A stretch of 64,000 nucleotides of DNA from positions 1,674,001 through 1,738,000 of the forward strand of contig NZ_CP013611.1 of the NCBI RefSeq assembly GCF_001482385.1, given 5' to 3'. Origin of the DNA: Pseudoalteromonas rubra. Lineage in GTDB: Bacteria; Pseudomonadota; Gammaproteobacteria; Enterobacterales; Alteromonadaceae. Under the pieces are notes generated by a model. The model saw only the letters and a program-made list of their open reading frames with translations, searched no databases and was not told the DNA's origin. The position numbers and the translations under genes are program-made. Position 1 is the stretch's first letter; the number at the start of each line of letters is the position of its first letter. Positions 1-9,569 of this stretch are shown here, in pieces.

Positions 1-978
1 AACATTCAGTTAGAACAAGAGGTGGCACGCAAAACATCTAACCTGTCACAGGCTATGATGGATCTGCAGCAGCAAAAATATGAGCTGGAGAAGCAAAAGC
101 TGACTCTGACAGAAGAGATCGATCTCAGACGCCAGACCGAAGAAGAGCTGTTGACCAAGCAAAAAGAACTGGAAAAGTATGTTGATGAACTCAACATGGC
201 GCAGGAGCGTCTGGTTGGTTCAGAAAAAATGGCAGCATTAGGTGGTCTGGTAGCAGGGATCACCCACGACATCAATACCCCTGTCGGCATCGGCGTTACG
301 GCAACCTCATTCCTGGAAGAGCGCCTGCAAAGGCTGGAAACTGCATATCGAGATAAGACGCTTTCACCCAAAGCGCTGGAAGAATTCATCAATGAAGCAA
401 AACAAAGTACCAGCTTACTGACCACCAACCTCGACCGGGCGTCAGAGCTGGTCGCCAGCTTTAAACAAATTGCGGTTGATCAGGCCAGTGAAGCGGTACG
501 CACCATTAACTTTAAACAGTACCTGGGCGAAGTCATCCGCTCTTTACACCCCAAACTCAAAAAAACCGCGCACATTGTCAACGTAGACTGCCCGGAAGAA
601 TTAACCCTGCACCTGCCCGCTGGGGCCATCAGCCAGATTTTCACTAATCTGATTATGAACTCCCTGATCCATGGCTTTGAAGGCGTTGCGCAAGGCACCA
701 TAGACATTGAGATCAGAGAAGAAAATAACGATGTCTTTATCGTTTACAAAGACAACGGTAAAGGCGTTAGCAAGGCACAGCTTGAAAAACTGTTTGACCC
801 TTTCTTTACCACCAAGCGTGAACAAGGCGGCAGCGGACTAGGCACACACATTACTTTTAACCTGGTTAAGCAGACCCTGAATGGCGACATTGAAGTTAAT
901 TCAGAAGAAGGACAAGGGCTAACTTACTATATTAGGTTCCCTAAAGAACTACAGAAGAACGTGGCAATGTTCAGTTAA
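1..978 (+). CDS. Sensor histidine kinase, C-terminal part (5' end outside window)
   Basis: The reading frame is open from base 1, so this is the 3' portion of a longer gene. A GTG at 22 is unlikely to be the real start because the frame continues upstream without a stop. A Glu/Gln/Lys-rich coiled coil (about residues 1-75) leads into a phospho-acceptor H-box, GLVAGITHDINTPVG, with the His codon at 265-267. A GHKL ATPase follows with an N-box (NLIMNSLIHG, near 645), a G1 box (DNGKGV, near 751) and a G2 box (GSGLG, near 829). The missing part probably holds a sensor or 7TM region. No response regulator is visible in the window, so its partner is unknown. The kinase call is secure; the signal it senses is not visible. 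Confidence 0.9.
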   Translation, partial: NIQLEQEVARKTSNLSQAMMDLQQQKYELEKQKLTLTEEIDLRRQTEEELLTKQKELEKYVDELNMAQERLVGSEKMAALGGLVAGITHDINTPVGIGVTATSFLEERLQRLETAYRDKTLSPKALEEFINEAKQSTSLLTTNLDRASELVASFKQIAVDQASEAVRTINFKQYLGEVIRSLHPKLKKTAHIVNVDCPEELTLHLPAGAISQIFTNLIMNSLIHGFEGVAQGTIDIEIREENNDVFIVYKDNGKGVSKAQLEKLFDPFFTTKREQGGSGLGTHITFNLVKQTLNGDIEVNSEEGQGLTYYIRFPKELQKNVAMFS

Positions 979-1082
979 TGAACACCCGTATCAACAGGGC
1001 GAAATATCTGCGCTGAGTCTTTGCCCGAGGGTATGTCGGTTTGCTATGATGCGGGTCGATTTTACTCTTCGGAACCTGTTCT

Positions 1083-1991
1083 ATGTGGTTTAGCAATCTT
1101 ATCTGTTACCGTTTTAAACAAGACGTCTCCTATGCTCAGGAAGACTTTGAAGCAGCACTGGAGCACGACGTTTTTCGTCCGTGCGGTAGCCAGGACATGA
1201 GCACCTTTGGCTGGGCCAAAGCCCTTGGGAAACATGGCCAGACACTGAGCCACTTTTCTCAGCACTGTATTCTGGTTTGTGCCAAGCGGGAAGAAAAAGT
1301 TCTGCCAGCCTCTGTAATCAATGAAATGGTTGCAGAAAAGATCGAGTCGATCGAGCAAGAAGAGAATCGCCCGGTCAAGAAAAAAGAAAAAGACGAAATT
1401 AAAGAAAATATCACTGCAACCTTGTTGCCTCAGGCGTTCAAAAAGTCCAGCCTGCAATTTGCTTTTATCGACCAGAAAAATGGCTGGTTAATCGTCAACA
1501 GCGCCAGCTTTAATAAAGCGGAAGAGCTGACCGCGTTACTGAGAAAATCCCTCGGCACCTTGCCTATCGTCCCGGCCTTTGCAAATTATGATTTGGATCT
1601 GTTCCTGACCGACTGGCTCACCAAATTCGAAGTCCCTGAAGGGTTTGCAATCGGCTCTGATGCCGAATTACAAGAAGCCGATGACAATGGTGCACAGGTT
1701 AAACTTAAACAGCATGACCTGGCCGGCGATGAGATCAAATTGCACCTGGAACATGGTAAGCGCGTAACGAAACTGGGTATGGACTGGCGTGAACGCGTGC
1801 AGTTTACCCTGCAAAATGATGGTTCAATCAAGCGCCTGAGTTTCAGCGACACACTGAAAGAGCAAAATGCCGACATCCCTAAAGAGGACATGGCGGTCAA
1901 GCTCGATGCAGACTTTATCCTGGTCTCTGAGGAAATCAAAGAGCTGCTAGAAGAGCTGTCACAAGGGCTCGGCGATCAGGACGACCTGTAG
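1083..1991 (+). CDS. rdgC: Recombination-associated protein RdgC
   Basis: This 302-residue protein has the usual length and sequence character of gammaproteobacterial RdgC: MWFSNLICYRF at the N-terminus, GWAKALGKHG, a lysine-rich central segment and an FLTDWLTKFEVPEGF stretch. RdgC is a ring-forming, non-specific double-strand DNA-binding protein of the nucleoid. By family knowledge it restrains RecA-dependent recombination. It stands alone here, with a kinase gene ending about 100 bp upstream and a convergent HDOD gene downstream. The ATG start has no clear Shine-Dalgarno sequence but fits the family's N-terminus. Confidence 0.95.
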   Translation: MWFSNLICYRFKQDVSYAQEDFEAALEHDVFRPCGSQDMSTFGWAKALGKHGQTLSHFSQHCILVCAKREEKVLPASVINEMVAEKIESIEQEENRPVKKKEKDEIKENITATLLPQAFKKSSLQFAFIDQKNGWLIVNSASFNKAEELTALLRKSLGTLPIVPAFANYDLDLFLTDWLTKFEVPEGFAIGSDAELQEADDNGAQVKLKQHDLAGDEIKLHLEHGKRVTKLGMDWRERVQFTLQNDGSIKRLSFSDTLKEQNADIPKEDMAVKLDADFILVSEEIKELLEELSQGLGDQDDL

Positions 1992-2000
1992 CGACTGGGG

Positions 2001-2021
2001 GGCGGGGCTAAACGCTCCGCC
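2001..2021. terminator. Hairpin between convergent rdgC and HDOD genes
   Basis: An 8-bp stem (GGCGGGGC / GCTCCGCC with one G-T pair) and a 5-nt loop sit 10 bp after the rdgC stop and just before the end of the convergent gene. There is no U-tract, so termination is inferred from position and stem strength only. Confidence 0.35.
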
Positions 2022-2036
2022 ACTTCAACTTCATAA

Positions 2037-2876
2037 TTACGAAAATGCCGCTTTAATGTCGTTCAGCATGTCCTGATAGGCATCATCATAAAACATATCC
2101 ACTGAGCCCAGCACGCCCTTCTCTTCGTAGATATGCAGTGCCGCGGCCTTATCAGACACTTGCAATATGCCCTCAACAATGGCGCCAACACGGATAAAGT
2201 CCACGTAACAAACATGTCCGGGTTTATAGTTTGGATTAGCCCAACTTTCAGCGACTTCAACAAACTCTTCCGTGAACCCCCACTCACGCATAATTGCCCC
2301 CCCTATGCGACCACCCAGCTTTTGGATCGCATGCGCTAAAAAGCTCGGGTTGGCGAATACTTCGGGATGATTTTCAGCTTCAGTGAGGATGGGAAGTACC
2401 CCGATATTGAATACCAGTGACGCCAGCGTGATGGTGTCTTTATTGAGCGATGTATGCTTGTTAATGCGCAGATAAAAGTCCATCGTGGTGATCGCCTGAC
2501 AGGCTACTTTCAGCGTCTTCTGCCAAGCTTTATCCATATATGTTTTGATCAGCTTATTTTGCGAGACAAACAGCTGCTCCATCGCCATTGCTGTGGCGAC
2601 ATTCTTGACCTGACGCAAACCTATCCGGGTAACGGCCTGATTAAGCGTGTTAACTTTTACAGTACGGCCCAGAAATGCACTGTTAGCCACTTTAATCATA
2701 CGTGCCGCCAGTGCGGGATCATGAGAAATCACCTCGGACATTTGCATCAAATTAACTTCCGGGTCATCCGCAGCCTGCCGGACCCTTACAGCTATTTCAG
2801 GCAAGGTAGGTAGTACCAGGGTATCGTTGTTTATTTTATCAATCAGAATCGTCAACAAGGCATTTTCAGTAGACAT
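2037..2876 (-). CDS. HDOD-domain signalling protein
   Basis: This 279-residue protein is almost entirely one HDOD domain, a metal-independent relative of HD hydrolases. Typical segments are LPTLPEIAVRVRQAADDP near the N-terminus, ISHDPALAARMIKVANSAF, INTLNQAVTRIGLRQV-like text, and GGRIGGAIMREWGF about two thirds along. No REC, GGDEF or EAL domain is attached. HDOD proteins act in bacterial signalling, often with c-di-GMP or chemotaxis pathways, but the specific partner here is unknown. It is transcribed alone, convergent with rdgC. Confidence 0.9.
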   Translation of the reverse strand: MSTENALLTILIDKINNDTLVLPTLPEIAVRVRQAADDPEVNLMQMSEVISHDPALAARMIKVANSAFLGRTVKVNTLNQAVTRIGLRQVKNVATAMAMEQLFVSQNKLIKTYMDKAWQKTLKVACQAITTMDFYLRINKHTSLNKDTITLASLVFNIGVLPILTEAENHPEVFANPSFLAHAIQKLGGRIGGAIMREWGFTEEFVEVAESWANPNYKPGHVCYVDFIRVGAIVEGILQVSDKAAALHIYEEKGVLGSVDMFYDDAYQDMLNDIKAAFS

Positions 2877-3201
2877 ATTGGTTCAATCCTCGAATTTATT
2901 GGCCTCAGGAGCGCAGCAACTGCCTGTGGCGCTGAGCAATGTGCTGTTCATGTTATTAGTATTGTCTAACTTAAAGAGTAAGTTAAGAAAAGTATAAAAA
3001 TTATTCGTGATAGACAAAAAATTCCAACGCGCTGAGTAAAATAAAATATTCAGCGACTTTGTGCCTCAACAGCAGCAAGTTGCAGCCAATTCATGTAAGG
3101 TATAGCACCGAAATAATAATACGGATCCCTGCTGGCAACTATGTTCAGAGCGGCCCCTATGCAGTAAAGGTCCGACTAACACTCCAAATGAAGGAAAAAT
3201 G
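2877..3201. other. Intergenic region between divergent genes
   Basis: This A+T-rich spacer of about 325 bp separates the HDOD gene (minus) from the M49-like peptidase gene (plus) and should hold both promoters. An inverted repeat, CGCTGA...TCAGCG, lies at 3030-3055 with an A+T-rich 14-nt centre. No coding sequence or RNA gene is recognised. Confidence 0.4.
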
Positions 3202-4887
3202 ATGAAACGCGCACTCGTATCCACGGCGGTCATGCTGGCCTGTGGCATGCTGCTCAGCGGCTGTTCTGAGCCACAGCAACCCAAGACTGAAAGTCAGGCA
3301 CAACAGAGCACAACAGACAGCGGCTATCAGCTACAAGACCTGTCGCCAGAGCGACTGGATATCTATACCCAAGTCACCCTGAATAGCGACCTGTCACACC
3401 TCAGTGACAACCAGAAAAAAATGCTGGGGTTATTGATAGACGCGTCTAAAATCATGGATGAGCTGTTTTGGAAGCAAGCATTTGGCATGAACAAATCGGA
3501 GTTTCTGGCCAATATTCAGGACGCGAAGGTACGCCAGTTCGCTGACATTAACTATGGTCCCTGGGACCGCCTGAATGGTGACAAAGTATTCCTCAGTGGC
3601 TTTAATGCTAGAGCCCCCGGCGCCGAGTTCTACCCTGGGGATATCAGTAAAGCCGAACTTAATCAGGCGGATGTGAAAGACAAAGCGGGCTTGTACTCTT
3701 TAATAAAGCGCGATGCGCAAGGCCAGCTGTATAGTCTCCCCTACTCAGAAGCCTATCAGAATGAATTAAACACGGCAGCTCAGCTATTGCGTGATGCCAG
3801 CAAACTGGCGGTGGATAAACAATTTTCTAAGTACTTAAATTTACGTGCAGACGCGCTGGTTAATAACAGTTACCAAACCTCTGACTTCGCCTGGATGGAT
3901 ATGAAAAATAACCCCATAGACGTGGTGATTGGTCCCATCGAAACCTACGAAGATCAGCTCTTTGGTTACCGTACTGCGTTCGAATCTTATGTCCTGGTTA
4001 AAGACATGGCCTGGAGTGAACGTCTGGCAAAGTTTGCCGCTTTCCTACCTGAACTGCAGCAGGGATTACCAGTAGATGAAAAGTACAAGCAGGAAGTGCC
4101 TGGTTCAGATGCTGACCTCAATGCGTACGATGTCATTTACTATGCCGGCCACTCTAACGCCGGGAGTAAAACCATTGCCATTAACCTGCCAAACGATGAA
4201 GAAGTTCAGCTCCAAAAGGGCACGCGTCGCCTGCAGTTGAAAAATGCGATGCAGGCCAAGTTCGACAAAATCCTAGTGCCCATTGCTGAGCAGTTGATTG
4301 TCCCTGCACAACGTAAACATATTACCTTTGATGCCTTTTTTGCCAACACCATGTTCCACGAAGTGGCGCATGGCCTGGGGATTAAAAACACCATTACAGG
4401 CAAAGGCACGGTGCGTCAGTCACTGCAAGAGCATGCCAGCGCCCTGGAAGAAGGCAAAGCCGATATACTTGGTCTGTATATGGTTGAGCAACTGCTGAAA
4501 AAAGGCGAGATCACAGAAGGCACGCTGGAAGACTATTATGTCACCTTTATGGCCGGAATTTTCCGCTCTGTGCGCTTCGGCGCATCCAGTGCCCATGGTA
4601 AAGCCAACATGATCCGGTTTAATTTCTTCAAACAGGAAGGCGCATTTTCAAAAAATGCGGATGGCCTTTATGCTGTAGATATGGCGAAAATGGGGGCAGC
4701 CATGGAAAAGCTGTCTAACCTGATCCTGACCCTGCAAGGCGATGGTGACTACCAAAAAGTCGATCAATTACTGGCCACCCATGGCGATATCAAAGCTGAG
4801 CTTCAGGCCGACCTGGACAAACTGGCGGCAGCCAATATTCCGGTTGATGTGACCTTTAAACAAGGCAAAGCCGTATTGGGCTTGTAA
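3202..4887 (+). CDS. M49-like (dipeptidyl-peptidase III family) lipoprotein zinc peptidase
   Basis: The ATG at 3202 is preferred to the one at 3199 because AAGGA at 3191-3195 is then 6 nt away. The N-terminus is a lipoprotein signal with lipobox LLSGC (Cys about residue 21), followed by a Gln/Ser/Thr-rich linker, so the protein should be membrane-anchored in the envelope. A zinc site is visible: FHEVAHGLG, then about 45 residues later EEGKADILGLYMVE, which matches the M49 second motif carrying the third ligand Glu. Classical DPP III has HELLGH (HExxxH), whereas this protein reads HEVAH (HExxH). It is therefore a divergent bacterial branch, often annotated only as a Zn-dependent hydrolase. Length (561 aa) is slightly below typical DPP III. 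The substrate is unknown. Confidence 0.8.
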   Translation: MKRALVSTAVMLACGMLLSGCSEPQQPKTESQAQQSTTDSGYQLQDLSPERLDIYTQVTLNSDLSHLSDNQKKMLGLLIDASKIMDELFWKQAFGMNKSEFLANIQDAKVRQFADINYGPWDRLNGDKVFLSGFNARAPGAEFYPGDISKAELNQADVKDKAGLYSLIKRDAQGQLYSLPYSEAYQNELNTAAQLLRDASKLAVDKQFSKYLNLRADALVNNSYQTSDFAWMDMKNNPIDVVIGPIETYEDQLFGYRTAFESYVLVKDMAWSERLAKFAAFLPELQQGLPVDEKYKQEVPGSDADLNAYDVIYYAGHSNAGSKTIAINLPNDEEVQLQKGTRRLQLKNAMQAKFDKILVPIAEQLIVPAQRKHITFDAFFANTMFHEVAHGLGIKNTITGKGTVRQSLQEHASALEEGKADILGLYMVEQLLKKGEITEGTLEDYYVTFMAGIFRSVRFGASSAHGKANMIRFNFFKQEGAFSKNADGLYAVDMAKMGAAMEKLSNLILTLQGDGDYQKVDQLLATHGDIKAELQADLDKLAAANIPVDVTFKQGKAVLGL

Positions 4888-4912
4888 TACCCCAATACAC
4901 AATCAGATAGAT

Positions 4913-4944
4913 AAACAGGCGCTCAGATATCCAGCGCCTGTTTT
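4913..4944. terminator. Bidirectional Rho-independent terminator
   Basis: AAACAGGCGCT and AGCGCCTGTTTT form a strong hairpin ending in a T-run on the plus strand and an A-run preceding it. It lies directly after the M49-like gene and overlaps the end of the convergent HIT gene, so it probably serves both. Confidence 0.75.
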
Positions 4945-5321
4945 ATTTCGGCTATTTGCTTAGCACTGTATGGGATTGGCGGCAGTTGTCCCCACACAGG
5001 CTTTGGCCAGGCTGCATCATGCTCAAAACGCGCAATATGATGAACGTGCAGCTGGGGTACCATGTTTCCAAGAGCAGCCACATTTAATTTATGTGGATTG
5101 AAAACAGCTTTAATTAAGTGACTTAACTGAGCAGACTCCTGCCAAAACAGCTGTTGCTGCTCTGCACTGAGATCAATGATCTCACGCATGCCTGATACAC
5201 GTGGCACCAGTATAAACCAGGGATACTGACTGTCATTCAGTAATAGCAGTTTACACAATGGCCAGTCGGCCAGTTCAATACAATCACGCACCAGTTCCGG
5301 CGCCAGTTGAAATGTGTTCAT
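4923..5321 (-). CDS. HIT family protein
   Basis: The C-terminal half carries the histidine triad motif QLHVHHIARFEHD (H-x-H-x-H-x-x type), placing it among nucleotide hydrolases and transferases that act on nucleotide phosphoramidates or dinucleotides. The preceding segments LLLLNDSQYPWFILVPRV and HKLNVAALGNMVPQLHVH are typical of the proteobacterial branch. The start at 5321 (MNTFQLAPELV) matches the usual family N-terminus. An in-frame ATG at 5339 and an open frame back to 5417 exist but add non-conserved residues. The protein is about 132 aa and cytosolic. No functional link to its neighbours is apparent. Confidence 0.85.
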   Translation of the reverse strand: MNTFQLAPELVRDCIELADWPLCKLLLLNDSQYPWFILVPRVSGMREIIDLSAEQQQLFWQESAQLSHLIKAVFNPHKLNVAALGNMVPQLHVHHIARFEHDAAWPKPVWGQLPPIPYSAKQIAEIKQALDI

Positions 5322-5497
5322 TGGTCTTTTCAAGTTCATTATTGATGGGCTCACTGTAACTAACTTACCACATAAAATCGACCCGATAGGGACGCTTTTG
5401 TCTGCCATCACACCCATCGGATTTGTTTGCCATCACGATTTACAGTCTTTAACATCGGGTTCTCAATCCAACATTACACAATTATAAAGGTGACTCT

Positions 5498-7723
5498 GTG
5501 CGTAATTTGCTATCTCATGCCGCGCTTGCCACCGGTTTGCTGGCCACCAGCCAGTTTACTGTGGCCCAGCCGCTGACGCTGGAACGTATTTTCGATGACC
5601 CCTCTTTGGCAGGTAAGGCCCCTGTTAACCTTAAGTTTTCGCCCGATGGTACTCGGGTAACCTACCTGCAGGGCAAAGTCGACGACTACAACCGCTACGA
5701 TCTGTGGGAATACAATATTAAAGCCGATACAAACCGTCTGCTGGTCGATTCCCAGGCCTTATTCTCTGGCCCTGAAACCTTATCAGACGAAGAAAAGGCG
5801 CGCCGTGAAAGGCAACGTATCTTTGGTCGCGGGATCCTAGAATACAAATGGTCTAAAGATGGTAAAGCACTGCTCTTTCCACTCAATGGTGACCTTTACT
5901 ATTATGAGCTCAGCTCAGGTAAAAGCCGCAAGCTGACCGATACCGAAGCCTTTGAAACCGATGCTCGTTTCTCGCCTAAAGGCAACTACGTGTCCTTTGT
6001 ACGAGAACAAGACCTGTATGCTCTGGAGCTGGCAACCGGCAAAGAGATCCGCCTGAGTAAAGACGGTGGTGGCGTGATTAAAAATGGCATGGCAGAGTTC
6101 GTTGCACAGGAAGAAATGAGCCGTATGACTGGCTACTGGTGGGCCGGAGATGAAAGCAAAATTGCCTTTACCCGCATCGATGAAAGTCCGGTACAAGAAG
6201 CCATCCGTAACGAAATTTATGCCGATGAAGTCAAACTGTTTAATCAACGCTACCCGTTTACCGGCACAGACAATGTCCGCATTGATCTGGGCGTGGTCAC
6301 CCTGAATGATCAAAAAGTAAACTGGATTGACCTGGGTAAAGAGAAAGACATCTACATTGCCCGAGCGAAATGGCTGGAAGACGACACCACCTTGTCATAT
6401 CAGTGGCAAAACCGCTCTCAGCAAAAGCTGGAATTGAGATTCTACAACGCCGACAGCAAACAACAACGCGTCGCTCTGACAGAAACCAGCGACACCTGGA
6501 TCAACCTGCATTTTGACCTGCATTTTTTAAAAGACAAAAAGCACTTTATCTGGGCCTCAGAGCGCGATGGCTATAAGCACCTGTATTTGTACCGCACCAG
6601 CGGCCAACTGGTTCGTCAGCTGACTCAGGGTGACTGGATTGTCGAAAAGCTTCAGGGCGTGGATGAGAAAAAGGGCCTGATCTACTTCTCTGGCCGCAAA
6701 GATACCCCACTGGAAAGCCACCTGTATGCGGTCCCATTGTTCAAAAAAGGCAACATTGAGCGGATCACAGAAGCCGGTACCTACCACAAAGTGGTGATGG
6801 CGGAAGACAACCGCACTTTTATCGACAGCAAATCGTCCGTAAATCAACCCACATCGGTTTCATTGCGAAAAGCCAATGGCGAATTCATTACCTGGCTGGA
6901 ACAAAATAAGCTCGATGATCAACATCCGCTGACACCTTTCCTGAATGATTTGTCGACACCTGAATATGGCACCCTGAAAGCGACAGATGGGCAATTGATG
7001 CACTACCGTTTGTTTAAGCCTAAGCAGCTTAAAAAAGGCAAGAAATACCCTGTGATCGTCAATGTTTATGGTGGTCCGCATGCTCAGCGTGTTACTAATA
7101 GCTGGCGCAGTAAAAACCTTTATTTCCAGTTTATGGTGCAGCAAGGTTACATCGTCTTCCAACTGGACAACCGTGGTTCCTACAACCGAGGCAAACGCTT
7201 TGAAGACCCAATTTACAAGCACTTAGGAGAAGTGGAAGTCGCCGATCAGGTTCGCGGAGTGGAATTCTTACGCACACTGAATTATGTCGACCCGTCACGC
7301 ATCGGCATTTATGGCCACAGCTACGGCGGTTATATGGCACTGATGACCATGTTCAAAGCAGGTGACTACTTTACCGCAGGCGTGTCTGGTGCGCCAGTAA
7401 CAGACTGGGCACTGTATGACACACATTACACTGAACGTTACCTCGGACATCCACAAACTAATGCGAAAGGCTACGAGCAAAGCGCAGTATTTCCCTACAC
7501 CGACGGTCTGAAAGGCCCGCTGATGATCTATCACGGCATGGCGGACGACAACGTGTTGTTTACCCATGCGACGAAGCTGTTCAAACAGTTACAGGATGAA
7601 GCAAAGCCTTTTGAAATGATGACCTATCCGGGCTCTAAGCACAGCCTGCGTGGTAAGAAGGTGCAGACGCACCTGCATCAGACCATCACCAACTTCTTTA
7701 ATCGTCACTTTGACGTGAAGTAA
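5498..7723 (+). CDS. Dipeptidyl-peptidase IV-type S9B serine peptidase
   Basis: The start is GTG at 5498, preceded by AAAGG at 5486-5490. A signal peptide (cleavage near TVAQP) exports the 741-residue protein. An N-terminal eight-bladed propeller of the DPP IV type (about residues 35-470, including the helical EFVAQEEMSR segment that contributes the double-Glu N-terminus-binding site) precedes an alpha/beta hydrolase domain. Catalytic residues are visible: Ser in GHSYGGYMAL, Asp in GMADDNVLF, and His in GSKHSLRG close to the C-terminus. DPP IV releases Xaa-Pro dipeptides, so with the M49-like and M17 enzymes nearby it suits growth on protein. It is monocistronic and followed by a hairpin. Confidence 0.95.
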   Translation: MRNLLSHAALATGLLATSQFTVAQPLTLERIFDDPSLAGKAPVNLKFSPDGTRVTYLQGKVDDYNRYDLWEYNIKADTNRLLVDSQALFSGPETLSDEEKARRERQRIFGRGILEYKWSKDGKALLFPLNGDLYYYELSSGKSRKLTDTEAFETDARFSPKGNYVSFVREQDLYALELATGKEIRLSKDGGGVIKNGMAEFVAQEEMSRMTGYWWAGDESKIAFTRIDESPVQEAIRNEIYADEVKLFNQRYPFTGTDNVRIDLGVVTLNDQKVNWIDLGKEKDIYIARAKWLEDDTTLSYQWQNRSQQKLELRFYNADSKQQRVALTETSDTWINLHFDLHFLKDKKHFIWASERDGYKHLYLYRTSGQLVRQLTQGDWIVEKLQGVDEKKGLIYFSGRKDTPLESHLYAVPLFKKGNIERITEAGTYHKVVMAEDNRTFIDSKSSVNQPTSVSLRKANGEFITWLEQNKLDDQHPLTPFLNDLSTPEYGTLKATDGQLMHYRLFKPKQLKKGKKYPVIVNVYGGPHAQRVTNSWRSKNLYFQFMVQQGYIVFQLDNRGSYNRGKRFEDPIYKHLGEVEVADQVRGVEFLRTLNYVDPSRIGIYGHSYGGYMALMTMFKAGDYFTAGVSGAPVTDWALYDTHYTERYLGHPQTNAKGYEQSAVFPYTDGLKGPLMIYHGMADDNVLFTHATKLFKQLQDEAKPFEMMTYPGSKHSLRGKKVQTHLHQTITNFFNRHFDVK

Positions 7724-7730
7724 CACTCAG

Positions 7731-7754
7731 ACACGGGCCATCGCTGGCCCGTGT
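7731..7754. terminator. Hairpin after the DPP IV gene
   Basis: A perfect 10-bp stem, ACACGGGCCA / TGGCCCGTGT, with a 4-nt loop begins 8 bp after the stop codon. No long T-tract follows, so termination is likely but not certain. Confidence 0.5.
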
Positions 7755-7934
7755 CGCCTATACGCATAAACGCTCCCTGCTACTATTCGACAAATAGCTA
7801 ATTGCCTTACGCTTTCCTCAGTAAATATATTATTCATTTGATTTAGAACAAGTTTTACCCCTGAAGTTATTGCAAAATACGCAATCATAGCTAATTCAGT
7901 GCACAATCTTGTGCTTTAAAAAGGAGTAAGTGCT

Positions 7935-9569
7935 ATGGCTTTTTTAAGACAGTTCACCATATTTGGCCGCCTCGCTATGCTGGTGGGCTTCGTCGTCCTT
8001 GGCCTGAGCGCACTGGGCATAATGAATTTGCAGCAGCAATATCAGGCGCTAAGTGAACAGCAATATGAAAAAACCAAGAACCTGGTTGAAACAGCCCATA
8101 GCCTGATCGCCCACTTTCATCAGGCACAGCTCAACGGTACACTCAGCGAAAGTCAGGCCAAAAACGCCGCTCTGAGCGCGTTGAAAGACCTCAGATACGA
8201 TGAAAACAATTACTTTTGGGTCAATGATCATTACCCTCGCATGGTGATGCACCCATTTAAGCCCCAACTCAATGGCCAGTCACTGCGCGATAGTAAAGAC
8301 CCTGACGGGGTTGCGCTGTTTCAGGAAATGGTGGCCGTTGTTAACAGTCAGGGGGATGGCTTTGTGCCTTACAAATGGCCCAAACCCGGCAAATCTGCGC
8401 CCGTCGACAAGATTTCTTATGTAAAAGCCTTTGATCCGTGGCAGTGGATCTTAGGCTCCGGGGTGTATCTTGATAATATCGACGAGCAATTTGCTCAGCT
8501 GCGCAATCAGATGCTGTTTAATATCGTCGCACTGCTCATTGTGCTGATAATTCTGAGCTTTATCATCAGCAATAGCGTGTTGCAACCGATGCGTGCAGCT
8601 GCCGACATGATGCAAGACATTTCCCAGGGTGAGGGCGACCTGACACAGCAACTTGATGAGCATGGCCGTGATGAGATCTCACGCCTGTCTCGTTTTTTTA
8701 ATGCCTATACAAGTAAAATGCGCCGCTCGATTACCTCAGTCGCGGGCAATGCCGCAGAAGTTGAGGCGCTGGCCGATCGCGTAGATGACACGGGTGAGGT
8801 AAACCTGGAATACATTGAGCGTCAGAATGACAGCAGTCGCCAGGTCGCAACAGCCGTTGAGCAAATGAGTGCCCAGATCAAAGAGATTAGCCAGCATGCT
8901 GAGGCTGCAGAGCAGGCTGCCGGAGATGCAATGCGCACCAGTGAAACCGGAAAAACCACCATCAGTGCCACCATCAGTGCCATAGGTACGCTGTCAGACA
9001 CCATAGAAGAGGTCAGTGTGGTGACGCAGGCACTGGCAGAAGAGAGCCAGCATATTGGCTCAGTGCTGGACGTGATCCGGGGTATTTCGGAGCAGACCAA
9101 CCTACTCGCACTGAATGCCGCCATAGAAGCTGCCCGAGCCGGAGAGCAGGGTCGCGGGTTTGCAGTCGTGGCAGACGAAGTACGCACACTGGCAAGTCGT
9201 ACCGGACAGAGTACCGATGAGATCCAGACCATGATTGAAAAGTTACAAAAAGGCGCTCAGGCCGCTGTTGATGCCGTGCAAAACAGTCAACGTCTTTCTG
9301 CCAACACGGTGAGTCAGGTCCATGAGGCTGAGCAGGCATTGAGTGAAATTGAGCGTCTGATCACGGTCATTCTGGAAATGAACGGCCTGATCGCGCGTGC
9401 GACGGATGAACAAAGCAGTGCGGCTGCCGATGTGAATGTGCGTATTAGCGACCTGTCAGACGCAACCCATCATTCACTCGACACTACCCAAACCTTGTCT
9501 CAGGCCAGCAAAGAGCTCAAACAGGCAAGCCATCAGCTTGCCCAGATTGTGGAAGGTTTTAAAGTTTAA
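7935..9569 (+). CDS. Methyl-accepting chemotaxis protein with single Cache sensor
   Basis: The ATG at 7935 has AAGGAG just upstream (7921-7926). The order is TM1 (about residues 10-30), a periplasmic single-Cache (sCache_2-like) domain containing [20 protein letters not shown] and [15 protein letters not shown]2 (about 190-212), HAMP, and the cytoplasmic signalling coiled coil. The highly conserved hairpin tip [19 protein letters not shown] is intact near residue 390. Family Cache domains of this kind bind small carboxylates, amines or similar ligands; the ligand cannot be read here. There is no C-terminal NWETF-type pentapeptide. Its stop codon overlaps that of the convergent aminopeptidase gene. 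Confidence 0.95.
   Translation: MAFLRQFTIFGRLAMLVGFVVLGLSALGIMNLQQQYQALSEQQYEKTKNLVETAHSLIAHFHQAQLNGTLSESQAKNAALSALKDLRYDENNYFWVNDHYPRMVMHPFKPQLNGQSLRDSKDPDGVALFQEMVAVVNSQGDGFVPYKWPKPGKSAPVDKISYVKAFDPWQWILGSGVYLDNIDEQFAQLRNQMLFNIVALLIVLIILSFIISNSVLQPMRAAADMMQDISQGEGDLTQQLDEHGRDEISRLSRFFNAYTSKMRRSITSVAGNAAEVEALADRVDDTGEVNLEYIERQNDSSRQVATAVEQMSAQIKEISQHAEAAEQAAGDAMRTSETGKTTISATISAIGTLSDTIEEVSVVTQALAEESQHIGSVLDVIRGISEQTNLLALNAAIEAARAGEQGRGFAVVADEVRTLASRTGQSTDEIQTMIEKLQKGAQAAVDAVQNSQRLSANTVSQVHEAEQALSEIERLITVILEMNGLIARATDEQSSAAADVNVRISDLSDATHHSLDTTQTLSQASKELKQASHQLAQIVEGFKV

Noticed and set aside
601..825. Minus-strand frames inside the kinase, rdgC, HDOD and other long genes
   Set aside because: They lie antisense to or out of frame with convincing genes, have no ribosome sites and low-complexity or Cys/Ser-heavy compositions typical of shadow frames.
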